Part shown: piece after piece, positions 32,119 to 43,173 of the stretch
How positions within the stretch are numbered: the first letter of the stretch is position 1
Layout: every line of letters begins with the position of its first letter
Origin: Parastagonospora avenae f. sp. tritici 18332-5
Taxonomy: Eukaryota > Ascomycota > Dothideomycetes > Pleosporales > Phaeosphaeriaceae
Length of the DNA stretch: 64,000 nt
Reading direction: 5' to 3'
Assembly: GCA_022559985.1 (NCBI GenBank)
Contig: JAFJTR010000070.1
Span: 62,001 to 126,000 of the forward strand
The notes under the pieces: model-generated
The model's input: only the letters and a program-made list of their open reading frames with translations
What the model was told of the DNA's origin: nothing
Databases searched by the model: none
Translations under genes and position numbers: made by a program

Positions 32119-32691
32119 TTATCGACGCCGGATTGCCAGCCTCATCACCTCCTTCGGGTTCCTCGGCAGCGATTTCCGGATGTCCTCATACTCACTGAGC
32201 TGAGAGTTGTGGAAGAACTTGCAGTGATGTAGCTGGCAGGCCCCCTCTTTGCACTTACATTGAGTGTGGTAAGTCAGTGCCGGGATGACGGCAGAGTCCT
32301 CGATGCCATCGTCGGTGTCATCAGAATCGTCAGCAGTCTCGACTACTGCAGGATGAGAGGTGGCCTCGGCATAGTTGATGAAGATGTTGTTGGTTGTGTT
32401 CGAGCCCGGGGCGTTGTATTGCTGCAGACCAGGACTTTCCTTCAGCTTCTTGAGTAGTTCAGCGCGCTCCGATGTGCTATTGGCGAGCAGGCCTTGGAGG
32501 TTTTGAACTTGACGCCGGAGACCTTGGACATTGTCCGACGCGGGCACAATGGCTTATTCATCGTCGGTGTTGTTGCCGATTTGTTGGCACTCTAGGTATT
32601 GGATGTGGGTCCGCAAGTTGTTGTTGGTGGTCTTCGATTCACCGAGTTGTCCCTCCAGGTCACTTCGAGTGAGATGCGCATGACCAGACAT
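32119..32691 (-). pseudogene. third coiled-coil/CCCH-family copy, broken by an in-frame TAA
   Basis: An ATG at 32691 opens a frame that starts MSGHAHLTRSDLEGQL and stops at TAA (32554-32556) after 45 codons. The same frame continues for 144 codons without another stop: a Leu/Gln/Arg heptad region (LRRQVQNLQGLLANSTSERAELLKKLKE), an acidic linker (ADDSDDTDDG), and a Cys3His cluster, C-x4-C-x4-C-x3-H, within CKCKEGACQLHHCKFFH. The second part has no usable ATG at its head, so it cannot easily stand as its own gene. Layout matches the copies at 11344-12448. I see no intron that would remove the TAA and keep the frame. A sequencing error or stop readthrough would be the alternatives. Confidence 0.55.
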
Positions 32692-33318
32692 GGTAGTGCG
32701 CAGTTTGGATTGAGAGAGTATTTTCGGGTATTGGAGCAATTTCGCAGATGGAGACCGTACAGAAAATGTGTGTATTAGCTGGACTGCCAAGGGATATTGC
32801 GTTTGCAGCGCGCGCAGGCTGGTATCGTTGTGCCGGTCTTCATTTACTGTTTGCACCTCAAATCCATTCTATTGGCCAGAAAGACTCACTCGTTATGGTC
32901 CCCCGTTTGATAGGCTCGTGAGCGACCTACGCGGAATCTTGGAAGCTTCCAGTACTTGCACACGTGACTGTGGCTCTTTCACCTTGGGGCACCTGATTGG
33001 GGTGCACAGATCACATCGTTGCCTAGCCATGCGCACGAACCTTGGAGCTAGCTAAGCGAGCCCGCCCTCCGCTATATAATCCCTCTGTCTGCGCCGCGTC
33101 TCCCTCTTCTTTCTCCTCAGGTGGGGCGCAGGCTTTCAATCTGCCACGAGAAGTTCAAGTCTCGTGCACGACTCTGGCATATTAGCTTCGGCTAAGCTAT
33201 GCCAACTGTCCCCTAAGAGTTGTCTCATGGGTACGGTTACCGTGAGTATGTCTGCGCAAGTAGATGTGTTCACAGGTCGTTCGGAGCAAATTTGGCAAGC
33301 CAGAAACTCCAGCGGCTG
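32692..33318. promoter_or_regulatory. intergenic with a TATA box at 33073
   Basis: GCTATATAATCCC at 33071-33083 is followed by a C/T-rich stretch (33081-33120) ending in TTTCTCCTCAG, which looks like a promoter and leader on the + strand. No protein frame follows. The downstream tandem repeat is the only structure it could drive. Confidence 0.35.
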
Positions 33319-33575
33319 TTTGATCGCTATGAAGAATTAGTAAGCAGCAGCTTCTCGGGGTCTTTGACCTCTGAGAAGAATCAGCGAAAACGCAGCTTCA
33401 TAAGGTCAAGAGTCCTTTGATCGCTAAGAAGAATCAGCGAACAGCAGCTTCATGAGGTCAAAGGATCATTGTGCAGTCAGAAGAAGAACGCAAGTCAGCA
33501 GCCTCTGACCATCTTGACTACGAAGAAGAATCAGAGCAACCAGCTTCTACGGTCTCGCATCGCGCAGAGGTCAGA
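33319..33575 (+). repeat. degenerate tandem repeat, about five units of roughly 40-57 bp
   Basis: Units share a core reading AGAAGAATCAGCGAA, then CAGCAGCTTCATGAGGTC and a variable spacer. Two units also share TTTGATCGCTA just before the core (33319 and 33418). The first three are spaced about 53-57 bp; the last two are shorter and more diverged. The unit lengths are not constant multiples of three and no open frame spans them, so this is not a coding repeat. Confidence 0.6.
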
Positions 33576-33973
33576 TACAGGAAACCGTTAAGTCACGGAC
33601 CTGAGTGACCAACCCGATCTCTGGTTCCGCTCAGCGGGCCGGGGTCAACATCTTGCATCATCGCATAGGCTACTCAGAGAAATTGGCCAGGACGGGTCTC
33701 TGGTAGTCAACCCCGCATATCCAGGCGACTGGCGTGCACAAACGGCGGGGCTCAGCAATGAGACCTGTCTAGTTTGACATTGGACTCGCGATGGTCCAGT
33801 GTGTTTTACGTTGATCTCTATACCAACCAGTACAGCCTTGAAGTAGGATAAATGATCGCATCAAAGCCAGGTGCCTCTGGCGTGCTTGGGGTTGGCTTGC
33901 TGAACTCGATGGAGTAGCTAGGTACGAGGGGAACTCACTGCTAGTTACTAATGGCCACCACCGCGTTACCTCA
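33576..33973. other. intergenic, no gene recognised
   Basis: Downstream of the tandem repeat and the 3' flank of the racemase gene. It contains loosely similar copies of an ATCTCTGGT...GGTCAAC-like string near 33615-33650 and 33698-33715, too weak to call a repeat. Confidence 0.4.
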
Positions 33974-35035
33974 TTACAACAGAAACCCTGGATAGACTGG
34001 ATCCGCTGCATCGATATAAAAGGACATTCTGCCGAAGAGATTTGCCCTTCCCCTCACTCGTGGAATACAGATTGGATAGCCACCCACAGAACTTTGTTCT
34101 CCAGACATGACGTGCCCTTCAAACTGTGTCCCGATGATTGAACTATTCAACAATTTCTCACGTTGAACGCGTATCTTCTCATCAGTGTAGTGTATTGCGA
34201 GTCTCGCAGAGGTTCCAGATCCACAAGGTGAGCGGTCCACTTGGCCATCCGCAAACACTGTGACGTTACGTTCTCGTATCGTCAAATCCTCCGTACCAAT
34301 TGACACCTCATCTTGGTTTTCGAAAAACACAACGCCATATAATTCGTACGGAATGGTCAGTCCGGTCGCTCCGCTTTGAACTAGTGCCTTGATGTCTCGA
34401 CCCAATCTCACAAACTCTTTCACATTGGTCGGTGCAACTGGCAGACCGAGCTCTTTCGCATCCACGAAGCCGTAGCAGGCACCGCCGTAGCTGAACTGCA
34501 AAAATACGTCGTCTTCGTAAGATGGAATAGCAAGTGGGATCTTGCCGGTCAAAACGTAGCTTTGCACGTTCACAAAATCGGCGTGAACGAGCCTTCCTCC
34601 CACCACCATGACACTTGATTTGACGCGACCTGAAGGCACGTCAATGATTACATCGACCTCCCCGTTCCCACTTGGCATCTTGACAATTCCCTTGCTGACG
34701 GCCCAATACCCAAGCGCAATAGTGCCGTGACCGCATGCTGTAGAAAAGCCATCTTTGTGCCAGAACAGCACGCCGAAATCAGCACCTGCATCATCTGGAG
34801 GCGTTATGAACCCGCCGTACATATCACCATGTCCGCGAGGCTCGTGGCAAAGTGTCTGGCGCAGAACATTCAAAGGATGCGATGGTGTGCTCAGCACAGC
34901 AGCCCTACGCTCAGCTACCGTGACTTCAGCCGGAAGGTGGTCTGCAGGGAGATGTTCGACGATGCGAAATGGTTCACCGGCAGTGTGCCAGTCTTCAGTA
35001 TCGATCCAGTAGGCAGAAGACGCATTGTTACTCAT
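33974..35035 (-). CDS. proline racemase-family enzyme (racemase/epimerase type)
   Basis: A single exon of 353 residues. I chose the ATG at 35035 because the family N-terminus begins there (WIDTEDWHTAGEPFRIVEHL). An open upstream extension has no family likeness. Landmarks are EPRGHGDMYGGF, STACGHGTIALGYW (first catalytic Cys) and DRSPCGSGTSARLA (second catalytic Cys). Two cysteines are the mark of proline racemases and 4-hydroxyproline 2-epimerases; trans-3-hydroxyproline dehydratases carry Thr at the second site. The CGHGT form of the first motif is more like the hydroxyproline epimerases. The reaction is abstraction and return of the alpha proton, without cofactor. The neighbouring divergent gene is a prolyl peptidase, which supports a role in proline or hydroxyproline metabolism. 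Confidence 0.88.
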   Translation of the reverse strand: MSNNASSAYWIDTEDWHTAGEPFRIVEHLPADHLPAEVTVAERRAAVLSTPSHPLNVLRQTLCHEPRGHGDMYGGFITPPDDAGADFGVLFWHKDGFSTACGHGTIALGYWAVSKGIVKMPSGNGEVDVIIDVPSGRVKSSVMVVGGRLVHADFVNVQSYVLTGKIPLAIPSYEDDVFLQFSYGGACYGFVDAKELGLPVAPTNVKEFVRLGRDIKALVQSGATGLTIPYELYGVVFFENQDEVSIGTEDLTIRERNVTVFADGQVDRSPCGSGTSARLAIHYTDEKIRVQREKLLNSSIIGTQFEGHVMSGEQSSVGGYPICIPRVRGRANLFGRMSFYIDAADPVYPGFLL

Positions 35036-35782
35036 GATGACGTTATCCGCCCCAGCGTCCAAGTAGGAAGTTCGACAAGTTGGGAGCACAGTAAAGACGG
35101 TGAACACACGTGATTTCGGAAGACGCAATGTACACCATAGGTGCCCAGCTGTTCTGGGGATGAAGTTCTGCACTACGTGGTGCGAAACTAGTTCACCGGT
35201 GAGCATCCTGGTTAAGATGGCCAATCAGGACACATCGAGCGTTGCATGGCTGGCCCCCGGCCTCCGGCGTGCCTCGTGGCACAGATGCGCGACCACACAT
35301 GGCCCCCAGGTCGTCTCTGTTGCCAATAGAAACCCATCGGTCTAAGGCAGATACACGATCAGGATGAAGACCGCAGACGAAGGGCCTCAATGGTTGCACG
35401 GGTAAGCTGCATATGTTTGGGGGTTACAAACGCGGGGCTGGCAAAATCCTCGACTGTAAATCGTGGATGCCTGGAAAAGCGTGAAACTATGTACCTCGCC
35501 GCAATCCTACGAACCACTTTAGATATCATCAATCTGGGTCTGGGGCGTAAAAGCGTCAGCAAAGCAAACAATCTGGGGCCAAGATCAGTGGTAGCAGGTC
35601 GCTAGATTTGCGGCGTCGTCCTCACCGGCGGGGCCCTAGCGCGAGCACGGGGTCGGTGGCTCAACCGGTGAGCTGTCTCGCCGCTTAGGTAGACAACGCT
35701 TAAACAGGTCCACCGCATCACGTTTGCGAAAACACTCAAGACCTTCCTCAAGTGTCTTTGGAGGCAGGGTGAGAGCGTCAGG
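35036..35782. promoter_or_regulatory. shared intergenic region of the racemase / Xaa-Pro peptidase pair
   Basis: 747 bp lie between the divergent start codons. Short frames on both strands have no domain. A GC-rich patch at 35612-35690 can fold (CACCGG with CCGGTG), but I see no known RNA in it. A shared promoter is inferred from geometry only. Confidence 0.4.
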
Positions 35783-38472
35783 ATGGAAGTACTCGACGCA
35801 ACAAGCCTTGCGGAGCGGTTGAAGTGGGAGGCGAAGGGATATTGGTTACACTTCGAGGCTGAGACACCACTCGAAAAATATCCAGGTACGTCGCTCATTC
35901 ATTCCGGATTGACAGCATGGTGTTGACAACATTGCAGCAAAGCAACATGCAAGACGCGTGCAAGAGAAACTCGGCGTTGAGGAGGGCCTGGTCTATCTGT
36001 CTGGTCAGCAAGCGAGGAACAACGAGGACAGCGACATGCCTGCACCATTTAGGCAATTGCGATATTTCTACTATCTCTCTGGGTGTGTTCGAGTCTGTCC
36101 GTTGAGACGGAAAAGATGCTGACGATAGAAACAAGTTGCAACGAGGCAGACTGTCATCTGACGTACGATATCCAGCACGACACACTCTCGCTTTTCATTC
36201 CCAGGATCGATGAGAGACGAGTAATTTGGTACGGCAAAGGCTCGACACTCGCCGAAGCCCTGGTAAAGTACGATGTTGATGAAGTCTACTATTCTGATGA
36301 AGTCTCGGATTACATCATCGACTGGTACCACCACAGCTGCAACAGAGGCAAGCTTTACACTCTGCACAGCCCAGCGAATTCTCCAATCGGTAACCATTAT
36401 GCGCCTATTGATTCTGTGTCCCTCCAGCCAGCAATGAACGTCGCGCGAATGATCAAGGACGAGCACGAGATCGAACTTATCCGCAAAGCCAACGACATTA
36501 GTTCAAAAGCGCACAGGGAGATTTTGAGCAACATTTTGAAGTTCAAAAATGAGGCTCAGGTTGAGGGACTCTTTCTCGACGTTTGCGTGTCGCATCAAGC
36601 GAAACAACAGGCATATGATCCCATCGCTGCTTCAGGACCAAACGCAGGGACCCTACATTACGATGCGAACGATGAGGACTTCGGAAAACGTCAGCTTATG
36701 TGTCTGGATGCCGGATGTGAGTATGAGCTATATGCCAGCGATATCACACGCACCTTCCCACTGTCGTCGAAGTGGCCGAGCAAAGAGGCAGCAAATATTT
36801 ACAGGCTTGTCGAGCGAATGCAAGAATCGTGCATCAAGCGATTGGCACCAGGTGTAAGGTATCTTGATCTCCATATACTGGCGCATCAGATTGCAATCGA
36901 TGGCCTACTGGCACTCGGTATATTGCATAACGGTACCAAGGAAGAGATTTACAAAGCAGGTACAAGCAGAGCCTTCTTTCCTCACGGACTTGGTCATCAT
37001 ATAGGTCTGGAAGTGCACGATGTGGGCCAGGCAGAGCTTATGAGTGTCCGGAGAGGGAAGCAGGTCCTCGAACAGGTATGCGACATCGTTCTTCGAAGGT
37101 CGATCTCTCAGCTAACTTACTCTAGTCACCCTCGTTGTATCCTATGAACTTCCATTCGCCAGTTTATGACAAAATGACATGCCACGCTCCAGTAGATCCA
37201 CAGAGCAGCCATCTCGAGGAAGGCATGATAGTCACTGTTGAACCCGGAATGTAAGTGCAAAGTCACATATCCGAGAGCAGCGTCTCATACTCATACAACC
37301 ATAGCTACTTCTCAGTCTATGCGCTTCAACATTTTTATCTTCCTTCGCCGATTCACTCCAAGTATATCAACCTTGAAGTATTGAACCGTTATCTGCCAGT
37401 TGGTGGAGTACGCATCGAGGACGACATCCTCATTACCGCCAAGGCGTATGAGAATCTAACCACTGCTCCCAAAGGCGACGAAATGCTCGAAATCATTCGA
37501 AGTGGAAGATCTAATACCGACTCTGGCCCTGCCCGAAGACAATCAGGGCGCACACAGATAAATGAAGACGAGCCGCCACTTCTGCGTGCTCCGGGAATTT
37601 CCGCTACCGCACCACAGTCAATATTAAGACCCATCGCCAGAGCTTCTACCATGCCTGTAGAACTTAGGCAAGACAAGACCGTCGACTTCGAGCCTTACGA
37701 AGGACCCTCCTTGTTCTCCAACTTCAGACGATCGATGACCACCGACGAAAAGATCCAGCACTGGCAACGGGACCACAACTCTGCTTCAACTACCGCCCAA
37801 CACACATCAGTATGTGGTAGCAACGCCAGGGAAGTCAAGCATATCTACCTGACGTCTGGATCTTTTCCATCCGGCCCCAACCGTGCCGCGCCTCGTGAGC
37901 AATTCCTACCCCCTTGCACACAATGTAAAATATTATGCGAGACACTAGATCGACTGCGCCAAAGTCTTTCCACGTCGCGAGAAAGCCCGAAATCCGAACT
38001 CGACGTCCCGCCCGCCGTCTCACAAAAACAAGTAAGGAATCAACGAAGGAATCCGCCCGCAGCACGGCAAGATCTTCGAGCAGATCGCGGGTGCCCACAA
38101 CATGACCGCTCGATTGATCTTGCGCGCGGTCTATCGGGCATGTGTCTCGAGGGGCTCGACCACGTTTGTGAATCTCCTCCATTCCAGCGTCGTACGGCAC
38201 ATTCGAAGGAGCAGAACCACGCGGACCATTCGAGTGACGCTACTTTACGATCTGTCCAACCGAGCCTAGCCCCCAATCAATTATCTGCTCAAGCGGCGTC
38301 AGACGTTATTCTCCGGTTCCAACCGCAGGGCCCAGCAGTTGCCAGTGACCGACGTACTTTCGGTAACCAAGGGAGTGTAACGAACGGCATACCCGCGATG
38401 TCACGGGCCAAGAATTTCCACACGTCCACTGGCGATTCAACGTCAGAGGAAGCGAGGCGAGTCGAGGAGTAA
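35783..38472 (+). CDS. M24B Xaa-Pro dipeptidase/aminopeptidase with a long unknown C-terminal extension
   Basis: The exons are 35783-35885, 35938-36082, 36136-37075, 37126-37250 and 37305-38472; the introns are 50-54 nt and the protein is 826 residues. The enzyme would cleave Xaa-Pro peptide bonds using two metal ions. The N-domain begins near [17 protein letters not shown] and [11 protein letters not shown]. The metal ligands are all visible: two Asp in [18 protein letters not shown], His in [11 protein letters not shown], Glu in VTVEPGIYF, and Glu in [12 protein letters not shown]. Fungal enzymes of this PEPP type normally end soon after this motif, at about 460-520 residues. Here the frame runs on for about 320 residues (from about 508) through Ser/Arg/Pro-rich sequence with one Cys cluster ([20 protein letters not shown]). 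No stop or intron marks a boundary, so a fusion or read-into sequence is possible. Confidence 0.85.
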
Positions 38473-38674
38473 GGAGCAATCAAGCTTTGTCCAATCATAC
38501 GTTTTATGCCCAGTTATACGATTTTCATTGCCTATCATTACTTTCCATCAATAGTCGTTAATACATGCTTCAGACTCCATTGCAAGGGGGTTTCAGAAAA
38601 TGGCATTACCCGTCAATGTAATCATTAAAAACATCTGTGCTTGTCAAACGTCAAGTCTCAGACCACGCCCGCAC

Positions 38675-41600
38675 CTAGTAAGGCGTATCTGCCTTCTTGA
38701 TCGCCTCCCAGTCTGTCGTGTGCTGCCCAGGCGCAGTACCGGCTTTATGTGCGCCGCCCAAACCGTGAGCGACGCCAGAGTCGTGCGCGTGATGGCCGTG
38801 GATAGTAGGTGTGGCATCCGTACCACCATGGCCATCACCATAGCGGCCCACATTCATCGGCAAGCCTGTGTGCGGCTCGATGACCTTGTCGCTGCTGTGC
38901 CCCAGGGCTCCCGAGAGCGGCTCGGCGCCGTAAGTGTTCGCACGAGTCTCACTATGGAAACAAATGAGCAAACGATGAAGTGAGAAAGTTTATGTGAATG
39001 ACTTACTGCATGCCCGAAATCGCGTTGGGGTTTCCAATCGGTCCGTCAACACCAACGTGTTCACGCTTTCCAGGTATCTCGCCCAGCTCGTGATGCTCGA
39101 GTGCTTCGCGCGCCGGGTGGCCCTTGGGCGGGTCCTTATGCAGCCTGTTCTTGCCCTTCCAGCGTGGGCTTTCGGGGTTGTTGCTTTCATCGTAAGCAGC
39201 GGCCGTGGTGCCCGCGCCGAGCGCTACAGCTCCGCCAGCAGCGTACTCCCTCGAGTGGCGATTGTTGTCGACTGAGCGACGCACCTCGCCAGACTGGCGG
39301 GGAGAGTTGTCATTCGACGACCTCTCCTTCTTCGACTTGTCGCGGTGCAGGAAGCCGAGAATGCTGCGTCTCTTCTCAGGCGTTCCAGTGTCCTTCTCGC
39401 GTTCCTTCTCGAGACGGGCTGCTTCCTTCTCACGCTCCTTTTCGAGGCGACGGGCTTCCTTTTCTTGTTCCTTCTCATGCTTGTGCTCTTCCTTTTCGGT
39501 TGCAAGAACTGCCTTTTCGTGCTTATGTTGCTCTTTTTCGTGCTTGTGCTGATCCTTCTCTAGCTTATGAGCTTCTTTCTCTTGCTTGGCGTGCTCCTTG
39601 TCCAGCTTGTGTTGTTCCTTGTCGTGAGCGTGTTGATCCTTCTTGAGGCGATCTGCTTGCTCTTTCTCCAATCGTTCACGCTCGCGCTCAACGTCGGATT
39701 GCTGATTGTATGCATATGCTGCACCACCTGTTGCTGCAGCTCCTGCAGTAACTAGAAGAGCAGCATCGCGCTTGGTGTGATCCTTATCGTGAGAGTCTTC
39801 AGTTGAGCCATACGGAGCCTGTGAAGTGCCTACAGGCGTGCCAAGTGTATGCTGAGGCGCAATAGTACCTTGTGCAAGGTAGTATTGCCCCAGTGGTGCT
39901 TGCTGAGTCGATGATGTCGGGACGTGGTGGGCAGCATCGCCGTGCTTACCAGCCTCATAGAGGCCCCCGGCATCTACCACTGCTGTACCCGAACCGAGAG
40001 CAACATTGCGTCGAGTATGCTCGTTATTGTAGTCGTAGTGGCCAGCCGCGGGAACTGGGTTTGAAGCACGAGCGCCACTGGCACCCGGGTCATAACGCTG
40101 CTCATTCATCGAGGCATTTGGCTGTGTACTACGGTGATTACCATAGGCATCGATGACCTCCTGAGCACTGTAGCCGGCCGCACCAGCGCCGCCAACAAGA
40201 GCAGCATCGCGGCCGATTTGGTGTTGCCCATGCTGGCCTGCCTTCTCGTCAACCTTTGGGTCAAGGTGGTTGAGGGCGTCAGACTGGTGTGGGCCTGTGG
40301 TGGTATGGGCCTTTTGCTTCAAAGGGTCTGGTTGTACACGAGGGTCTACAATGTTGGCTACATTGCTCGAGTGGGATCCGATAGTGTTCGATGCAGGTCC
40401 AGTATCTGCCTTATCTTCACGTTGGCCTGCGTAGGCAAGACCTCCAGCTGTGGCCAAGCCTGCACCAGCTAGACCAGCGTCACGGCCATAATGATGCTGA
40501 GGGTCTTGGTGTTGAGTGACGGGGGCAGTAGACGTATGCGGCTCCTGAGTCTGAGTGGTGGCATGAGCAGGCGTGTGAGTTGTAGACGACTTGTCGTCCA
40601 CGATTGGAGCTGGAGCGCCGGTTGTACCGTAGAATGGGGCACCGGATGTGGTCATTGGCCCGGTATAAGGTTCGTACTTCTTGGTCGATGCCGGATGCGG
40701 TGTAGCATCGGTGGAGGAAGATAAAGGTGCGGAGTTTGTAGCAGATTGGTGGGTAACAGTTGTCGAGGACTGCTCACCGGGAATTACAGTACTTCCAGTG
40801 CCCGAGGTGTCGTTGCGCTGCAGTTCGTGATGAACACCTGCAGCTGTAGCCGCGCCTCCACTGACCAAAGCGGCATCACGGCCGTAGTGGTGTTCTGATC
40901 CATTCTGCTTGTTGGCAGATGTAGTCTCGGAGGTAATTGTGCTGTCATTCTTGACGCGTGGGTCCAGCTTGTTCAGTAATGAGCTTTTATGAGGCCCTGC
41001 TGTTGACTTCTCGCTTCCAACTACATCATCATGATGTCCATGGGTCGTGGATGTCGTACCTATGGGAGCAGTACTGGCCAAACCATGATGGGTAGTCTCA
41101 GTCTTTGCTTGAGGATCAAGCCTCTGTTCTTCAAGCGGCACCTGCGTACCGAGCGCGCGAGGGTCCAATTGCTTAGAGCTGTATGGGCTAGAGTCGTGGG
41201 CAAGAGTTCCAGCCGCAATATCTGGCTCGTCCTGCTTATGTGTAGCAGCGTAGCCTAGGCCAACCGCGCCAGCACCAACTCCGCCGACAATTGCTGCATC
41301 ACGGCCATAGTGATGCTCGTCGGCATGTTCAGCAGAACGTGGTTCAGGATGATCAAGACTACCCGTGTGTCGCAACTCGTGTTGTCCTGGAGACACAGTG
41401 GAGGTTTCTGCACCTGTGATTGGAGCATTGCTGGTCTGGTCTACGCCATGTTGAGTAATTGGCGCACTCCCAACGGTCCTTGAGCCATCAAGATCGCTAT
41501 CAATGGGAGGGTCCAACTCGTTGAGTGCATCGCTCTCGTGGACGCCAGCAGTTGTAGTAGCATTGCCAGCGGTATCGTCATGGTGAGACACTTGACTGCC

Positions 41601-43173
41601 GGCCAGCCCGCCTGCCAATCCGCCTGCCGCTAGGCCACCAGCAATGGGTACGGCCTTGCTAGAATCCACATCGCGGCCTAGCTGGTGTTCACCCCAGGGT
41701 GTACCCCTAGTAGATGGGACACCAGACATCGTTGGTCCATCAACACCCGGCTCTGGGACTACTTCATCCCTATAGTAAAGAAACGTCTTTGACTCATCCG
41801 GGGTAGGAGTTGGGAAGCCTCCAGGAACATGACGGTAGGACAGCGAGCGGCCACCCGGAGGTCGGCCAGGGTCGGTGTATCTTGAATCATGGGCCTCAGC
41901 AGTGGCAGCGCGGGCAGCACTAGCAGCACCAGCATTTGGTACTTGTGAAGTATTGGCTGCAGATTTGTCGTGGCCAAGCGTTGTCGGTGGTGGCATGGCA
42001 GAAGACTTTGATGCTGCTGCGGTGGCTGCAGCGAGTGCTTCAGGATGGACATTCTGTGTAGTGTTGGTGGCGGTGGTCTGGCGATTTTCAACACCGGGGT
42101 CATTGGCATCCCCCTGATGTGACTGAGAGAGCGGTGCAGCTACGCCAATTGCAGTTGCAGCTGCGGCCGCTCCAGCGAGACCTTCTCGACCATGGCCGTC
42201 TTGCACACCGGCTTCCCTTTCTTTCGTACCTGGCTCTCTCTCGCTAGTCATTGCTTGGTGAGTTGACGAGTTTTGCTGGGCAGGTGTCAGAATCGAGGAG
42301 ATTTGGTGTTCGGTTGAGTGATGAGTAGTCGAAGCTAATGTATCGTGCTTTGGTGCCACCCCACCAGCAAGCGGGAATGACCGATCAGTATCGTTGGTAT
42401 AGCTCTCGTTCCGCAGAGTGTTTTCATATGGTTGTCTTGTAGTGGAGCTCTGGGTAGCACTGCCAAGCGCTCCAGTGTTGGTTGTGTCGATGCGAGTTGG
42501 ATCACCGCCTGCTACTGAGAGACGATCAGCCATGTTCACGAGTTTTATTGAAGGTAAACTACACAGGAAAAGGCATGGCTACGTACGAGGAACAGCCGAA
42601 GTCAACACGCTGGGCTGGTAGGATGCGTCTGCGCTGGTGGGAGTAGGACCATTACTTCCTCCACCGACAATCTGGTTGCGGTCCAGGTTCGCCTCGGGGT
42701 TCTGATGCGTTGAAAGTGCAGCGTGCCCTTGACTCTCGCCAGCACCAAAGCCAATGACCCCACTCTTGATAGATGCCTCGCTCATGCCCTCGTGCATAGG
42801 GCCAGCTCCAGGGCGTGTGGTGCTACCAACAGTCGCGCCGTGGCTTCCAACAGTCCTGTCGGTACCACTGTGGTCTGTCTGTCCTACGCTGGGAGAGGTG
42901 CCTGTCTGGCCCACAGACGCGGCAGTGGTATGCTGCGTGGAAGCTGGTTCGCCTGCCATCTGGTCGTAGATGGGGTGGGTTTGACTGGAATGTATTAGGC
43001 GTGGCTTACATGTCTTACTGGCAATTGAACTCACCCCTCATGCTGCGCTCCAGTGGAGGCATGTGCATCGTGAGTCGCATCTTCGGTCTTCTTGTGCCCA
43101 GAACTGCGCTTGTTTAGTCGTGGTCGGTGGTCAGCCCGCGGGGAACTTACAAGACGCTCTTGATCTTCTCCAT
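38675..43173 (-). CDS. 1424-residue repeat protein with HYGRDA modules and a charged coiled coil
   Basis: The exons are 43173-43151, 43103-43035, 42984-42587, 42514-39007 and 38951-38675, with introns of 47, 50, 71 and 55 nt. I do not recognise a named family; similar low-complexity fungal proteins are sometimes described as LEA-like. The N-terminus (MEKIKSV, then SGHKKTEDATHDAH) is small and charged. Residues about 440-1095 hold repeated modules centred on (H/Q)xxGRDAA followed by a Gly/Ala-rich hydrophobic stretch of 15-25 residues, alternating with GPHxSxxLNxLDPRV motifs. Residues about 1100-1205 are a Lys/Glu/His-rich coiled coil. Then come a basic Ser-rich part with ILGFLHRDKSKK and a Gly/His-rich end. 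No signal peptide or catalytic motif is seen. The acceptor of the third intron is the least certain boundary. Confidence 0.7.

Noticed and set aside
32119..32547. A separate gene starting at 32547
   Set aside because: The codon there is GTG, not ATG, and the frame continues from the ATG at 32691 across a TAA, so it reads as the second half of a broken gene.
35612..35690. A tRNA or snRNA in a GC-rich foldable patch
   Set aside because: Only one short stem is clear and no conserved tRNA boxes are present.
33974..38472. A secondary-metabolite or catabolic gene cluster
   Set aside because: Only two related genes are adjacent; no transporter, regulator or backbone enzyme of a cluster is next to them.
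39101..39755. Plus-strand frames rich in Leu/Phe/Cys opposite the coiled coil
   Set aside because: They are the antisense of Lys/Glu codons (CTT/CTC), which always gives Leu/Phe-rich shadows; not a membrane protein.
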